Shown one piece after another: positions 8,348-18,159 of a DNA stretch of 64,000 bases; position 1 is the stretch's first letter, and every line of letters starts with the position of its first letter. A program made the translations under genes and the position numbers. The notes beneath the pieces are model-generated. The model made no database searches. It worked only from the letters and a program-made list of their open reading frames with translations, and was not told the origin of the DNA. The stretch comes from Pontibacter cellulosilyticus. GTDB taxonomy: Bacteria; Bacteroidota; Bacteroidia; Cytophagales; Hymenobacteraceae. Where the stretch lies: contig NZ_JACRVF010000007.1 in assembly GCF_014306105.1 (NCBI RefSeq), positions 1 to 64,000 of the forward strand, given 5' to 3'.

Positions 8348-11300
8348 TTAAACTGTGTATTCTCTAACTTTTCCGTTTACATGAACCTCTTGCTGCTGAT
8401 CTACTTTAAGAGCTCCACGTTTTCTCTTACTAATTAATCTATCTTTTAATTTCTCGTTCAATAAGTACATTACTGGTACAATCAGCAGGGTAATGATGGT
8501 AGCAAAGCTTAGGCCAAAAATAATGGTCCAGGCCAACGGTCCCCAGAACGCCACGCTGTCTCCGCCCAGGAAGAAGCCTGCCTCAAACTCTGTGAACAGC
8601 GTAAAGAAGTTCAGGTTTAAGCCTATTGCCAGCGGAATAAGACCAAGTATAGTAGCCGTGGCCGTTAGCAATACCGGGTTCAGACGTGTTTTACCAGCCT
8701 CTACAATGGCTTCCTTCAACTCCCGGCCTTCTGCCAGTAAAATGTCTGTAAATTCCACGATAAGAATACCGTTCTTCACCACAATACCGGCCAGCGCCAC
8801 TATACCAACGCCCGTCATTACCACCGAAGTATCCATTCCGAAGATAGAGAAGCCCAAAAGCACACCTATGATCGAGAACAGCACCTCCGAAAGTATAATA
8901 AACGGCTTCGATACCGAGTTAAACTGCGTTACCAGGATTAGGAAGATGATCAGGAAAGCCGCTACCAGAGCAACCATAAGGAATATCATGGTTTCCTGCT
9001 GCTCTTCCTGCTGTCCGCCCATTCTCACCTCATAGCCCTCTGGCGTCTGGAAGTTCTGCAAAGACGTCTCTATCTGCTGTACTACCTCGTTCGGGTTGTA
9101 GCCATCCAGTACGTTCGACTCCAGTGTAACCATACGCTTCAGGTTCTTACGTTTAATGCCCCCATAGCTCGTAGAGTAATCTATACTTGCTACCGACGAT
9201 AACGGGATCTGACGCACCTGCCCTGAGTTCATGTCGCGGTACGTAATGCGCATATCCAGCAAGGCGTCAATATTGTCGCGGTAAGGCTCAGCGTAACGCA
9301 CCTGTATAGGGTACTCTTCCTCATCCAGTTTAAACTTAGAGGCCTCTGTACCGAAGATGGCTGTACGCACCTCCTGCCCTATTTGCCCTGTGCTAATGCC
9401 TTCGCGGTTCGCACGCTCACGGTCAATGTTCACGATAATCTCCGGCTTGCTATCCTCTAAGTCAGAACGCAGTTCTTCAATACCGCCAATACCTTGCTCA
9501 TCTATGTACTGCTCTACCTGCTTCGACAGCCTGATCAACCCTTCAAAGTCTTCACCGGCAACTTCAATCGAGATTGGTTTGCCAACTGGTGGCCCACTTT
9601 GCTCCTTGTCAACTGTGATGTCAGCACCCGGTATACCCTGCACCGCTTCACGTATTTTAGTCAGGTAATCTGAGGTCGAAATATCTCCTTCACGGTCTTT
9701 ATACTCAACAAAGGCAACGGTAACCTTTCCTTTATGAGATTGTGGTGTAGCACTACGTTCGTTCTGGTCGCCGGCACCAATGGCCACGTTCGAAATCACC
9801 GACTCCACGTTTGGGTTGTTCTCGCCTATCACGTTGTAAACCCGCTTCTCCACGATCTTCGTAACCGAGTCTGTTACAGCCTGATCTGTACCGACAGGCA
9901 TGTTGATATAAGTATAAACGAAGTTCGGGTCACCAGAAGGGAAGAACACCATTTTAGGCGGACGAAGTGCTGTGAGAACTATTGAAAAAATTAACAGGCC
10001 AATGATGCTGAAGAACACACCGATCGGTCTTTTGCCTACCAGCATCCAGCGAAGAACATTTTCGTAACCTCTCATAAAACGAGGCAGCGTATTGTTCTGG
10101 AATCTGTTGATCATGCCAGTAAACACAAACTTGTTCAGCAGTACTAGCACCACTAGCAGCATGAGCAGGTTGGCAGTACCGTACCAGCCAGCTATGTAGC
10201 CGATAAGTGCCAGCACTAAGCCCACTACAGTCAGAATCCAGAACATCTTGCGGGAACGCGGTGCAACTTCTGCCTCTGTTTTGTGCTCCTTCTTCATGAA
10301 AGACGCAGCAAACACAGGGTTGATGATGAATGCCACCAACAGCGACGATACAAGCGTTACGATTAGCGTAATAGGCAGGTACTGCATAAACTTACCCACA
10401 ATCCCCGGCCAGAACAGCAGCGGGAAGAACGGCGCAATAGTAGTAAGCGTACCAGCCAATACAGGTATAAATACCTCACCTGCCGCAGCCTTCGATGATT
10501 TAACTATACTTAAGTTGGTAGTATGGAAAATGCGGTGCGTGTTCTCAATTACCACAATCGCGTCGTCTACTACTATACCTAGAGCAAGCAGGAAGGCAAA
10601 AAGTACGATCATGTTTAGCGAGATGCCAAAGAAGTGGAATGTCAGGAATGCCACAAACATAGAGATAGGCACCGACAGACCGACGAAAATCGCATTGGTT
10701 GTACCCATAAAGAACATCAGCACCAGCGTTACCAGCACAAAGCCGATGATAATGGTGTTGATCAGGTCGTTTAGGGTATGGCGCGTCATTTTAGACTGAT
10801 CGCCGGTGATGGTGATCTTCAGGTCGTCTGGTAAGGTAGAGCCCTGCATCTCTTCAATTGTCTCACGGATCTTGTCAGAAGCCTCGATCAGGTTCTCGCC
10901 GCTGCGCTTGATCACGTTCAGGGTAATTACCGGTGCGTTGTCCAGGCGGGCAAAGCTTTCCTGCTCTTCAAAGCCTTCTCTTACCTCGGCAATCTCTTTA
11001 AGCTGTATGTTGGCACCCGATAAGGATTTCACAACGATGTCGCCGATCTTGTTTGGGTCTACATACTGGCCCACCACACGCACAGAACGCTTGGCCTCGC
11101 CAACGGTAACGTTACCACCTGAAATAGTAATGTTTTCACGTGCGATGGCAGCGGCAATATCATTAAAAGTTACTTTTGCAGCCTGCATTTTATACAGGTC
11201 CACATTTACCTGCACCTCTTTGTCCAGGGCGCCTACCATGTCTACGCGGGTAATCTCCGGAAACTCCTCCATCCTGTCTTGCAGGTCTTCGGCATACTGC

Positions 11301-11770
11301 TTCAGTTTGTCCAGGCTGTAGTTACCCGACACGTTCACGAACATGATCGGAATTTCAGAGAAGTTTACCTCCTGCACGTTCGGCTCCTGGTCCAGGTCGG
11401 TTGGCAGGTCTGGTCGGGCTTTATCTACAGCATCTTTCACCTGCTGTTTCGCCTCGGCCACCTCCACATCAGTATTAAACTCCACGGTAATCATCGAGAA
11501 ATCCTGAATGGAGTTGGAGGTAACTTTCTTAACGCCGTTAATAGCTTTAATTTCCTTCTCTATTGGTCGCGTTACCAGGTTCTCCATGTCTGATGGAGAG
11601 GTGCCTGGGTAAATGGTGCTCACAAACACCGTCGGGATAACGATGTCCGGGAAGTTCTCTTTCTGCAGGTTGATGTAAGAGAAGATACCCGCCAGCGAGA
11701 TAATAACGGTTATGATATAGATACTTGTTCTATTATCGATAGACCAACTGGTTGGCTTAAACTGTTTCAT
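8348..11770 (-). CDS. RND efflux transporter permease
   Basis: Inner-membrane proton-driven drug or lipid exporter of the HAE1/AcrB-like class, 1140 residues, a full-length size. It has an N-terminal TM helix (residues ~15-33), a large periplasmic porter domain, a central TM bundle with GIVVDDAIVVIENTHR (TM4 proton-relay aspartates), a second porter half and a C-terminal TM bundle. Its expected partners lie upstream in order: adaptor (22-base gap), TolC channel, TetR repressor. The second half is interrupted by extra TM segments near residues ~510-545, as in many Bacteroidota RND pumps. Substrate unknown. Confidence 0.93.
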   Translation of the reverse strand: MKQFKPTSWSIDNRTSIYIITVIISLAGIFSYINLQKENFPDIVIPTVFVSTIYPGTSPSDMENLVTRPIEKEIKAINGVKKVTSNSIQDFSMITVEFNTDVEVAEAKQQVKDAVDKARPDLPTDLDQEPNVQEVNFSEIPIMFVNVSGNYSLDKLKQYAEDLQDRMEEFPEITRVDMVGALDKEVQVNVDLYKMQAAKVTFNDIAAAIARENITISGGNVTVGEAKRSVRVVGQYVDPNKIGDIVVKSLSGANIQLKEIAEVREGFEEQESFARLDNAPVITLNVIKRSGENLIEASDKIRETIEEMQGSTLPDDLKITITGDQSKMTRHTLNDLINTIIIGFVLVTLVLMFFMGTTNAIFVGLSVPISMFVAFLTFHFFGISLNMIVLFAFLLALGIVVDDAIVVIENTHRIFHTTNLSIVKSSKAAAGEVFIPVLAGTLTTIAPFFPLLFWPGIVGKFMQYLPITLIVTLVSSLLVAFIINPVFAASFMKKEHKTEAEVAPRSRKMFWILTVVGLVLALIGYIAGWYGTANLLMLLVVLVLLNKFVFTGMINRFQNNTLPRFMRGYENVLRWMLVGKRPIGVFFSIIGLLIFSIVLTALRPPKMVFFPSGDPNFVYTYINMPVGTDQAVTDSVTKIVEKRVYNVIGENNPNVESVISNVAIGAGDQNERSATPQSHKGKVTVAFVEYKDREGDISTSDYLTKIREAVQGIPGADITVDKEQSGPPVGKPISIEVAGEDFEGLIRLSKQVEQYIDEQGIGGIEELRSDLEDSKPEIIVNIDRERANREGISTGQIGQEVRTAIFGTEASKFKLDEEEYPIQVRYAEPYRDNIDALLDMRITYRDMNSGQVRQIPLSSVASIDYSTSYGGIKRKNLKRMVTLESNVLDGYNPNEVVQQIETSLQNFQTPEGYEVRMGGQQEEQQETMIFLMVALVAAFLIIFLILVTQFNSVSKPFIILSEVLFSIIGVLLGFSIFGMDTSVVMTGVGIVALAGIVVKNGILIVEFTDILLAEGRELKEAIVEAGKTRLNPVLLTATATILGLIPLAIGLNLNFFTLFTEFEAGFFLGGDSVAFWGPLAWTIIFGLSFATIITLLIVPVMYLLNEKLKDRLISKRKRGALKVDQQQEVHVNGKVREYTV

Positions 11771-11792
11771 AGTTTTACTTTAAAAGTATGAC

Positions 11793-12944
11793 TTACTTCT
11801 GCGTCAGGCTGTTCTGGGTAAACACCACTGGCTGCCCCTCGTTCACACTCTGGTAACCGGCAGTAATTACCTGGTCATCGGCAGTCAGGCCACTTAACAC
11901 TTCCACGTTTCCTTTGTAGGTCATGCCTGTTTTAATTTCTTTTCTGGCAGCTACATACTTGTCGCCTTCTTTTTTGGCCACATACACATACTCGGTTTTC
12001 TCGTCGCGCTGTACCAAGTTTACAGGCAACACAATAGTGCCTTCATTCTTATAATCCTGGATGCGCACCACAGCCACCATATTAGGTTTCAGGTTCACTT
12101 CGTTGCCATTCTTCAGGCGAAGCTCAACAGTAAATGTGCGGCTGGTTGGGTTAATAAAATTGCCCACTACATCCACTTTCGTCTCAATCTCCTTGTTCAG
12201 GTCCGGGAAGAAAACCACTGCATCGTCGCCTTTGTTTATCTTAGCCTGATAAGCCTCTGATACCTCTGCCACAATCTTACCGCCCTGTGTGTTAACCACC
12301 CGGATAATACCCATGCCCGGTGCTACAGACTCTCCTGAATTAGGAATAACATCATCTACCACACCGCTTATCGGAGCCTTGATATTATACTGATCGCGCT
12401 GCTGCTGCAGTGTAGCCAGACTACGCTCCAGGGCCTCTTTGTTATTTTTGGCCGTCAGGTACTGCATCTCGGTGCCGATCTTCTGGTCCCACAGGTTTTT
12501 CTGTTTTTCGTAAGCAATTTTGGCAAGATCTAGGCGGGTTCTTACCTCTGCCAGGTTCTGCTCCAACACCTGCGCATCGATGGTAGCCATTGTCTGTCCT
12601 TTAGACACTTTATTACCACGCTCAACACGTACGCTTGTAAGTACACCCGGCACTTTGGCGCTTACCAGCACGTTTTGGTCAAAATCAACCTTACCCTGCA
12701 CCTCCAGGTAATGGCGGAAAGTATCCTGGCTTAGCGCCTCCACGGTTACAGGTACAGTCTTTTTCTCAGTGGCAACAGTTTTGCCTTCCGCCTTCAGTTC
12801 AGCCTCAAGAGCTGCAATTTGCTCTTCTATTTTTACCTGCTCTGCCTTTAGTTCTTCCAGCTGCTTTTCTTTGTCGTCGTTTCCGCCGCAAGCAGCCAGA
12901 CCTAGCAACAGGGCCATAGAAGATATTCCTAGTATTCGTCTCAT
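11793..12944 (-). CDS. RND efflux periplasmic adaptor (membrane fusion protein), lipoprotein
   Basis: Links the inner-membrane pump to the outer-membrane channel. The 383 residues begin with a lipoprotein signal with lipobox LAAC, Cys19. A coiled coil (KEKQLEELKAEQ onward, residues ~25-55) precedes the lipoyl/barrel-sandwich halves, a helical hairpin (residues ~125-185) and beta-barrel plus membrane-proximal domains. The early extra coiled coil right after the lipid anchor is slightly unusual. Same operon as the pump and TolC genes, 34 bases after the TolC stop. Confidence 0.9.
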   Translation of the reverse strand: MRRILGISSMALLLGLAACGGNDDKEKQLEELKAEQVKIEEQIAALEAELKAEGKTVATEKKTVPVTVEALSQDTFRHYLEVQGKVDFDQNVLVSAKVPGVLTSVRVERGNKVSKGQTMATIDAQVLEQNLAEVRTRLDLAKIAYEKQKNLWDQKIGTEMQYLTAKNNKEALERSLATLQQQRDQYNIKAPISGVVDDVIPNSGESVAPGMGIIRVVNTQGGKIVAEVSEAYQAKINKGDDAVVFFPDLNKEIETKVDVVGNFINPTSRTFTVELRLKNGNEVNLKPNMVAVVRIQDYKNEGTIVLPVNLVQRDEKTEYVYVAKKEGDKYVAARKEIKTGMTYKGNVEVLSGLTADDQVITAGYQSVNEGQPVVFTQNSLTQK

Positions 12945-12978
12945 TTCAGTTTAGCGATTTGGTAGTTTTTCGATAGTT

Positions 12979-14346
12979 TTATTTAGTAAGTAGGGTGCCA
13001 GTGGCTTTCTCTAAGTTCACTTTTGCAACTAGAGCATCATAGATAGCAGCGTAGTAGTTTGTTTGGGCCTCGCGAAGCTCTGTCTCTGCAGTAATCACCT
13101 CCAGGTTAGATCCGACACCCTCCTGAAACTTGATCTTGGCCACACGGGCAATGTCCTCTGCCAACTCCAGGTTCTCGCGCTGCGAATCCAGCACATCAAG
13201 GGCATTGGTTAATTCTGTTGAGGACTGGTCGATTTGCAGGTCTATACTTTGGCGCAACGCCTCAAAGCCAAACTTGGTGTTCTCCAGGGTCAGCCTAGCT
13301 TGCTGTATTTGGTAGTGTTTGCGTAGGCCGTCGAATATAGGAAGCTGAATCTGACCACCAACATAGCCATACTCCAGCCAATTTCTTGTTTGGGTTATTT
13401 CGCTGAAATCGTTGTTTGCTGCGTTGTAACCATAGCGGGCATTTAAGTATAGCTTAGGCAGGTAACCTGATTTCCTGTTGCGCAGGTCGAGCTCAGCCAA
13501 ATCGCGCTGTGTTTCAAGTATAGAGTATTCGATTCTGCTGCCGTAGTTAAACTCCTGCGGAGCAACTTTGGCTATACTTACCTCTACCTCCGAAAGCTTG
13601 TCTGTCAGGGTTAATTGTTGCCTATGATCAATGCCCATCTGGAATTTTAGCAGGCTTTCGCTCAACTCCATTAGGCGCTCTGCTTTCTGCTTTTCTACCT
13701 TTAAGTTGTTCAGCGATACACGCAGTCGGTCTACGTCTAGCTTTTCAGCAACACCATTCTCAAACATTATGCGTGTCTGGCTTAGCACCGTGTCTAAGCG
13801 GGCAATGTTCTGGTTAAGCAATTCCATACGTTCACGGTTAACCAGCACACCATAATAAGCTTTAGACACCTGCTCTGCTACGTCTATTTCGCTTTGGGCA
13901 GTGGTTTTGCGGGAAAGCTCTGTATAGGTTTTAGCTGCTTTTAAGCCAATCAGGTAAGTACCATCAAATAGCAACTGGCTACCTGTCAACACCGCATTAC
14001 CAGTATATGCCGGCGTAAAGGTAACCGGCACGAAAGTACCTGGCTGTGGAGAGTTAGGATCATTAGGGTCGTTAAAGAACTCACCCGGCAAGAAGCTCTG
14101 TTGCTGTACAAAGTTATCTCCCACATCCAGTGAGCCATTGATCTGCGGCAAGCCCATTGCTCTTATTTCGCCAACCTGCGCCTTGGCGATTTTTTCCTCG
14201 TTGCGGGTAGCGGCAAGGCTGGCGCGGTTCTGCAGTGCGTAGTTTATACTTTCCTGCAGGCTAAACGACTGTGGGCTCTGCCCTTGTGCGTGTGTAGAGC
14301 CTATCAGCGCAAAGACAGCTAAAAATAGGCTTAGATAGTTCTTCAT
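12979..14346 (-). CDS. TolC family outer-membrane efflux channel
   Basis: Outer-membrane trimeric channel of the efflux complex. About 455 residues after choosing the ATG at 14346; an upstream ATG at 14403 would overlap the tetR gene and precede the signal peptide by 19 residues. The signal (MKNYLSLFLAVFALIG...) ends near an AQG site. Two OEP repeats follow, starting LQESINYALQNRASL and RDLAELDLRNRKSG, each with long coiled-coil helices. The 25-base gap to tetR indicates cotranscription with the regulator. Confidence 0.88.
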   Translation of the reverse strand: MKNYLSLFLAVFALIGSTHAQGQSPQSFSLQESINYALQNRASLAATRNEEKIAKAQVGEIRAMGLPQINGSLDVGDNFVQQQSFLPGEFFNDPNDPNSPQPGTFVPVTFTPAYTGNAVLTGSQLLFDGTYLIGLKAAKTYTELSRKTTAQSEIDVAEQVSKAYYGVLVNRERMELLNQNIARLDTVLSQTRIMFENGVAEKLDVDRLRVSLNNLKVEKQKAERLMELSESLLKFQMGIDHRQQLTLTDKLSEVEVSIAKVAPQEFNYGSRIEYSILETQRDLAELDLRNRKSGYLPKLYLNARYGYNAANNDFSEITQTRNWLEYGYVGGQIQLPIFDGLRKHYQIQQARLTLENTKFGFEALRQSIDLQIDQSSTELTNALDVLDSQRENLELAEDIARVAKIKFQEGVGSNLEVITAETELREAQTNYYAAIYDALVAKVNLEKATGTLLTK

Positions 14347-14371
14347 AATTTTATTTAGGTAGTAGGTAGTG

Positions 14372-15004
14372 TTATTCTTCTTCGATTCTATGCTTAAACT
14401 CATTAATCATCTTATGTCCGCGTAAAGTAGCCATACCTAGCATATAGTGCTCCAACATGTCTACCTGCACTTTCTGTATGTTGAATTCGTGCGGCGGAAA
14501 CAGTTTATTATCATAGGCCATCTCTATCATTCCCAAGCGCATCCGTGCTATTATTTCCACATCCAAATCGCCGCGGTAAAGTCCCTCTGCCACACCACGC
14601 AGTATATTTAGCTTTACCTTCTCAAGTATAAATTCATACTTGTGGGCCAACCACAGCTGCCAGCTGTCGCCGTGATACTTCTGCACGTCATGGAAAATGG
14701 ATGGATGCACCCTGGCCACTACTCGCTTCGTCATCTCCATCAGTCCCCAAAGTTCTTCGATTGCATTACCGGCCCCCTGCATAGAACACTCACAATCGTC
14801 TTCCATTGTCTGCAGAAATGTTTTGCAGGAGTAGTACACGATCTGGTCTTTGTTATCGAACCACTTGTAAATGGTTTTTTTAGACATAGACAGGTGCTGG
14901 GCAATATCATCCATCGACACACTTTTAATACCCCTCTGGCAGAAGAGCTCGAAAGCGGCCTGTGTAATTTTAAGTTTGGTCTCTAAGTTCTCAGTTGTTT
15001 CCAT
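14372..15004 (-). CDS. TetR/AcrR family repressor of the efflux operon
   Basis: 210 residues with an N-terminal TetR helix-turn-helix (residues ~10-56, with SMDDIAQHLSMSKKTIYKWF) and a C-terminal ligand/dimer domain. First gene of the operon tetR-tolC-adaptor-RND-ACP, so it probably represses its own transcript and senses a pump substrate. The ~250 bases upstream hold a candidate palindromic operator. Confidence 0.9.
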   Translation of the reverse strand: METTENLETKLKITQAAFELFCQRGIKSVSMDDIAQHLSMSKKTIYKWFDNKDQIVYYSCKTFLQTMEDDCECSMQGAGNAIEELWGLMEMTKRVVARVHPSIFHDVQKYHGDSWQLWLAHKYEFILEKVKLNILRGVAEGLYRGDLDVEIIARMRLGMIEMAYDNKLFPPHEFNIQKVQVDMLEHYMLGMATLRGHKMINEFKHRIEEE

Positions 15005-15020
15005 TTCACCACAAAACTAT

Positions 15021-15055
15021 GGAAACGTTTTTAATTCCGAAAGTTTCCGAACGTT
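15021..15055. promoter_or_regulatory. Candidate TetR operator upstream of the efflux operon
   Basis: A palindromic core CCGAAAGTTTCCG (15037-15049) is flanked by two AACGTT palindromes (15024-15029 and 15050-15055), starting 17 bases before the tetR start codon. Position and symmetry fit a TetR-type operator. The rest of 15056-15254 shows nothing recognisable. Confidence 0.4.
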
Positions 15056-15254
15056 AAATTTATGTAAATATTTCTTATAGAATTGGCCATATAACTCTGT
15101 ATATAAATAACATACCATAACCTTACACCCTACCTGACATAACAGTATGTGCGAAAAAGAAGACAAATAAGCCATAACATCTGACACTAAGAGGAATTAC
15201 CAGGACAGACGACAGCGGCAATCACGTTACCAGCGAAATGGCATCTACAGAAAG

Positions 15255-16001
15255 TTACAATCCTAAAACTGACCTTAATTTTGTGTAGCCACTCTTGCTC
15301 AGGGGTATGCGTTCGCCGGTTTTCAGCAGTGCCACGTGGTTGTCTTTCTCCAGAGGTTCTATTCGGGTGAGTTGGGGCAGGGCAAGTATAAAAGAGCGGT
15401 GCACACGCACAAATTGGCTGGGGTTCAGGGTGTTTTCGTAGTAGCCCATGGTTTTCTTCTTCAGAAAAGTGCCCTCTTTGGTGTGTATCTTCACATAATC
15501 GTCGTAGGCCTCTAAGTATAGCACATCGACCACAGGTATGATTTTGATGTTATTACCCACTTTTACCACAATGCGTACCTGCTCTTCGGGTTGCTTGGCG
15601 GGTGTTTCTTCGAGTTGCTGCAGCTTTGCTTCTGGTGCGGCTATTTTTCGCTGCTCCTGCCACTTCTGCAGGGCTGCATCAAACCGGGCCTTGCTGAATG
15701 GCTTTAGCAGGTAATCCACGGCATTAGCCTCGAAAGCTTTAATGGCATACTCATCAAAAGCCGTAGTAAAGATTACCGAAGGCGCATGCTCCACCAGTTC
15801 CAGCATCTCGAAGCCGTTTATTTTGGGCATCTGCACATCCAGGAAGATTAGGTCGGGATGGTGCTGCATAATGGCTTTCACGCCTTCAAACCCGTCGCCG
15901 CACTCCTGCGCCACTTCTATGTCGGGGTGGCCCTGCAGGTATTCTGCCACTATACTTCTGGCTAATGGCTCGTCATCAATTATAAGACACTTACTACTCA
16001 T
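15255..16001 (-). CDS. LytTR family response regulator
   Basis: Two-component response regulator: receiver domain (residues 1-120, phospho-acceptor Asp55 in IFLDVQMPK, Lys in LLKPFSK) and C-terminal LytTR DNA-binding domain (residues ~145-245). A polar Gln/Glu-rich linker joins them. Its start overlaps the stop of the histidine kinase gene by 4 bases, so the two are translationally coupled. Likely regulates the LiaF-like operon itself (see the direct repeat at 17958). Confidence 0.92.
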   Translation of the reverse strand: MSSKCLIIDDEPLARSIVAEYLQGHPDIEVAQECGDGFEGVKAIMQHHPDLIFLDVQMPKINGFEMLELVEHAPSVIFTTAFDEYAIKAFEANAVDYLLKPFSKARFDAALQKWQEQRKIAAPEAKLQQLEETPAKQPEEQVRIVVKVGNNIKIIPVVDVLYLEAYDDYVKIHTKEGTFLKKKTMGYYENTLNPSQFVRVHRSFILALPQLTRIEPLEKDNHVALLKTGERIPLSKSGYTKLRSVLGL

Positions 16002-17023
16002 TTTGCTTGCGGAATTTTGATGGTGGTGATGAAGGTATGGTCTTGCTGCCGGGTGCTTAACAGGTCCTGGCGGGCGTACAGCAAGTATAGCCTACGCTGC
16101 ACCGAGCTTAACCCAAAGCCTGTCCCGCGATTTGGCCGTGTGGTGTCGGGGTCGTAGGGGTTTTGCACCTGTAGTTGCAGGTGATGATCTGCGACAGTGG
16201 CTTTTATATTTATGGCTGTATCGCCGATGGTGTCGTAAAGGCCGAACTTAATGGCATTTTCTACTACGGGCTGCAGCAGCAAAGCCGGCAGGCGCATGTT
16301 CATAGTTTCATTTTGTACTTCTATGGCAGTTTGCAGGCGATGCCCGAACCGTACCTTCTCTATCTCCAAGTATAGCTCCAGGTGCCTCAGTTCGTCCTCC
16401 AGCGTTACCAGCTGCTGGTTTTCTTTGCGCAGCGTACCCCGCAGGAACTCCGATAGCTGATGGATCATTGTTCTGGCCTGCTCCGGCCTTGCCCCTACCA
16501 GTGCGCTGATAGAGTTAAGGCTATTGAACAGGAAATGTGGCTGCAATTGCTGACGAAGCGTGTTCAGTTCAGCCTCACGGGCCAACTTTTCTGTAGTTGC
16601 TTTGCGTTCCTCGTCCTGCTGCCGGTTACGTGTGTAGTACCACATCCAGCTCATAAGCAGCATCAGCAGCACCATTAGCCAGGCAAACACAAGCCTTACA
16701 GGCAGCGTAGCACTTTCAAAGCTCAGGTATACTTCGTTAGAGCTAAACGCACGTTCTACTATAAAATCAAATAACAATATGCAGATCCCGGCCAGGCCAA
16801 GGCTCCAACCAAACAAGTAAGCACCCTGTTTTATACTTGGCTGATAGTAACGCAATCCTGTTCCCATGGCATAACCTCCTGTTGTCAGCAGCAGGTTAGT
16901 GAGCAGCGCATCAGCTACAGCTACGTCTACGGGCAGCCCCACCGACCACAGCAGCATTGCCTGTACTGCAGACCACAACAGGGCCCAACCCAAGTAAACA
17001 AGTATGATGCGCAGTGGAGACAT
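15998..17023 (-). CDS. LytS/YehU-type sensor histidine kinase
   Basis: 341 residues. Four hydrophobic segments (about residues 8-28, 38-55, 70-90, 108-128) form a membrane sensor without a large external domain. A coiled linker leads to the His_kinase motif QLQPHFLFNSLNS, with His163 as phosphorylation site, and a HATPase_c domain (VVENAIKFGL and GTGFGLSSVQRRL). Partner of the following LytTR regulator. The gene lies 11 bases after the LiaF-like gene. Confidence 0.92.
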   Translation of the reverse strand: MSPLRIILVYLGWALLWSAVQAMLLWSVGLPVDVAVADALLTNLLLTTGGYAMGTGLRYYQPSIKQGAYLFGWSLGLAGICILLFDFIVERAFSSNEVYLSFESATLPVRLVFAWLMVLLMLLMSWMWYYTRNRQQDEERKATTEKLAREAELNTLRQQLQPHFLFNSLNSISALVGARPEQARTMIHQLSEFLRGTLRKENQQLVTLEDELRHLELYLEIEKVRFGHRLQTAIEVQNETMNMRLPALLLQPVVENAIKFGLYDTIGDTAINIKATVADHHLQLQVQNPYDPDTTRPNRGTGFGLSSVQRRLYLLYARQDLLSTRQQDHTFITTIKIPQAK

Positions 17024-17034
17024 ATTTTTATACT

Positions 17035-17874
17035 TTAGAAGCTCTTGATCTGAAGACCGCCAAACATAGAGGTACCTTTTATGATCAGCACTTTGTTCGG
17101 GTCGTAGCCGCCGGGCATTACCGGACGTTTGTCGTCGATGCCGCCAAGTATAGCCACCGCCTCCGATTTAACCTGCCAGTGCGGCGGAACTATCAGCGTG
17201 GTGCCTCCAAAGATCTGCGTTGCCTCCAATACAGCCGGCTGCTGCAGGTCGGCCTGGCTCATGTTTAGCTCCGTGCCGCCAAAAACACTCACAACCTCGC
17301 CTCCTCTAAAGTTTTTAGAAATGATGCTCTTCTTTACTCCTCCGAAAATAGCAGTGGCATCCACGTAATCTTCTGTAGAGGCGTCGCTGCCAAAAACGTT
17401 GAAACCTTCATCCTGCTGCCCTACCGTAGCGCTACTGGCATAATCGCCGGTGTAGTCATTTATTGGCTGCTGGGGTTGCTGTGGCTGTGGTGGCGGCATG
17501 TGCCGGGGATAGTGCCCTTTGGGCTTTAACATTACCCACAGTCCGATACCGATCAGCAGAATTGGCCAGAAGTAAAATTTGAGATTAATACCCGGCACCA
17601 GGTCGCTTATCAGGAAAACTGTACCGATGATGATCAGCACCAGCCAGGCCGGTTTTCTGAAGTTGTGCTTAAAGCCAACAAATAAGCCTAGCACGATCAA
17701 AAACATTTGCCAGGAAAACACCCAGCCAGGCAGAAAGAAGTAGTCTAGTTTGGTGGCAAGTATAACCAAGCCAATTACTACCAGCAGCATGCCTGCCATT
17801 ACTTTGCCTCCGCTACCGCCACGGCGCGGACTGTCCCAGTTGCCGCCGTAGTTGTTATAATCTCTGTTATCCAT
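17035..17874 (-). CDS. LiaF-like membrane protein (envelope-stress operon)
   Basis: 279 residues: a Gly/Arg-rich N-terminus, four predicted TM helices in residues ~25-125, a Pro/Gln linker, and a C-terminal beta-rich domain with repeated IFGG / VFGG / ILGG turns typical of LiaF_C or DUF1707-like cell-wall-active-antibiotic-response proteins. In Gram-positives LiaF inhibits a LytS-like or LiaS kinase; here it precedes a LytS/LytTR pair, so a modulatory role for the kinase is plausible but inferred. Confidence 0.82.
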   Translation of the reverse strand: MDNRDYNNYGGNWDSPRRGGSGGKVMAGMLLVVIGLVILATKLDYFFLPGWVFSWQMFLIVLGLFVGFKHNFRKPAWLVLIIIGTVFLISDLVPGINLKFYFWPILLIGIGLWVMLKPKGHYPRHMPPPQPQQPQQPINDYTGDYASSATVGQQDEGFNVFGSDASTEDYVDATAIFGGVKKSIISKNFRGGEVVSVFGGTELNMSQADLQQPAVLEATQIFGGTTLIVPPHWQVKSEAVAILGGIDDKRPVMPGGYDPNKVLIIKGTSMFGGLQIKSF

Positions 17875-17957
17875 AGTTCCTTTTGTTTTAATTTCTGATC
17901 AAATGTACTTCAATTGTCTTCGCAGGTCTATAGCAAATAGGCTAGCCACAGAGAGAA

Positions 17958-17987
17958 GTCGGTAAACGAGGGGTTTGCGTCGGTAAA
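17958..17987. promoter_or_regulatory. Candidate LytTR operator: 9-bp direct repeat, 21-bp period
   Basis: GTCGGTAAA occurs at 17958-17966 and again at 17979-17987, giving 12 bases between copies and a period of two helical turns. LytTR regulators characteristically bind imperfect 9-bp direct repeats 12-13 bp apart; read on the minus strand the half-site is TTTACCGAC. It lies about 85-115 bases upstream of the LiaF-like start codon, the expected place for autoregulation. Confidence 0.5.
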
Positions 17988-18145
17988 GTTAACAAGTATA
18001 TAGAGCTTTTACTATGTAGTTTTCCTTAACCCATTTGGCGCCAAAGATCACGACCTTGTTTCGGGAGAGATGCAGGGGCAACTGCCATAGCATCACAGTA
18101 AAACCATTTTGCCCGTAGATTTTACGTATTATCCCATAGTAATTT

Positions 18146-18153
18146 TATCTTTG
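18146..18153 (+). promoter_or_regulatory. Bacteroidota -7 promoter element of pheS
   Basis: TATCTTTG matches TAnnTTTG perfectly and ends 6 bases before the pheS ATG at 18160, so the transcript may start at or next to the start codon. No clear -33 TTG is seen at the usual distance. Confidence 0.45.
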
Positions 18154-18159
18154 CATATT

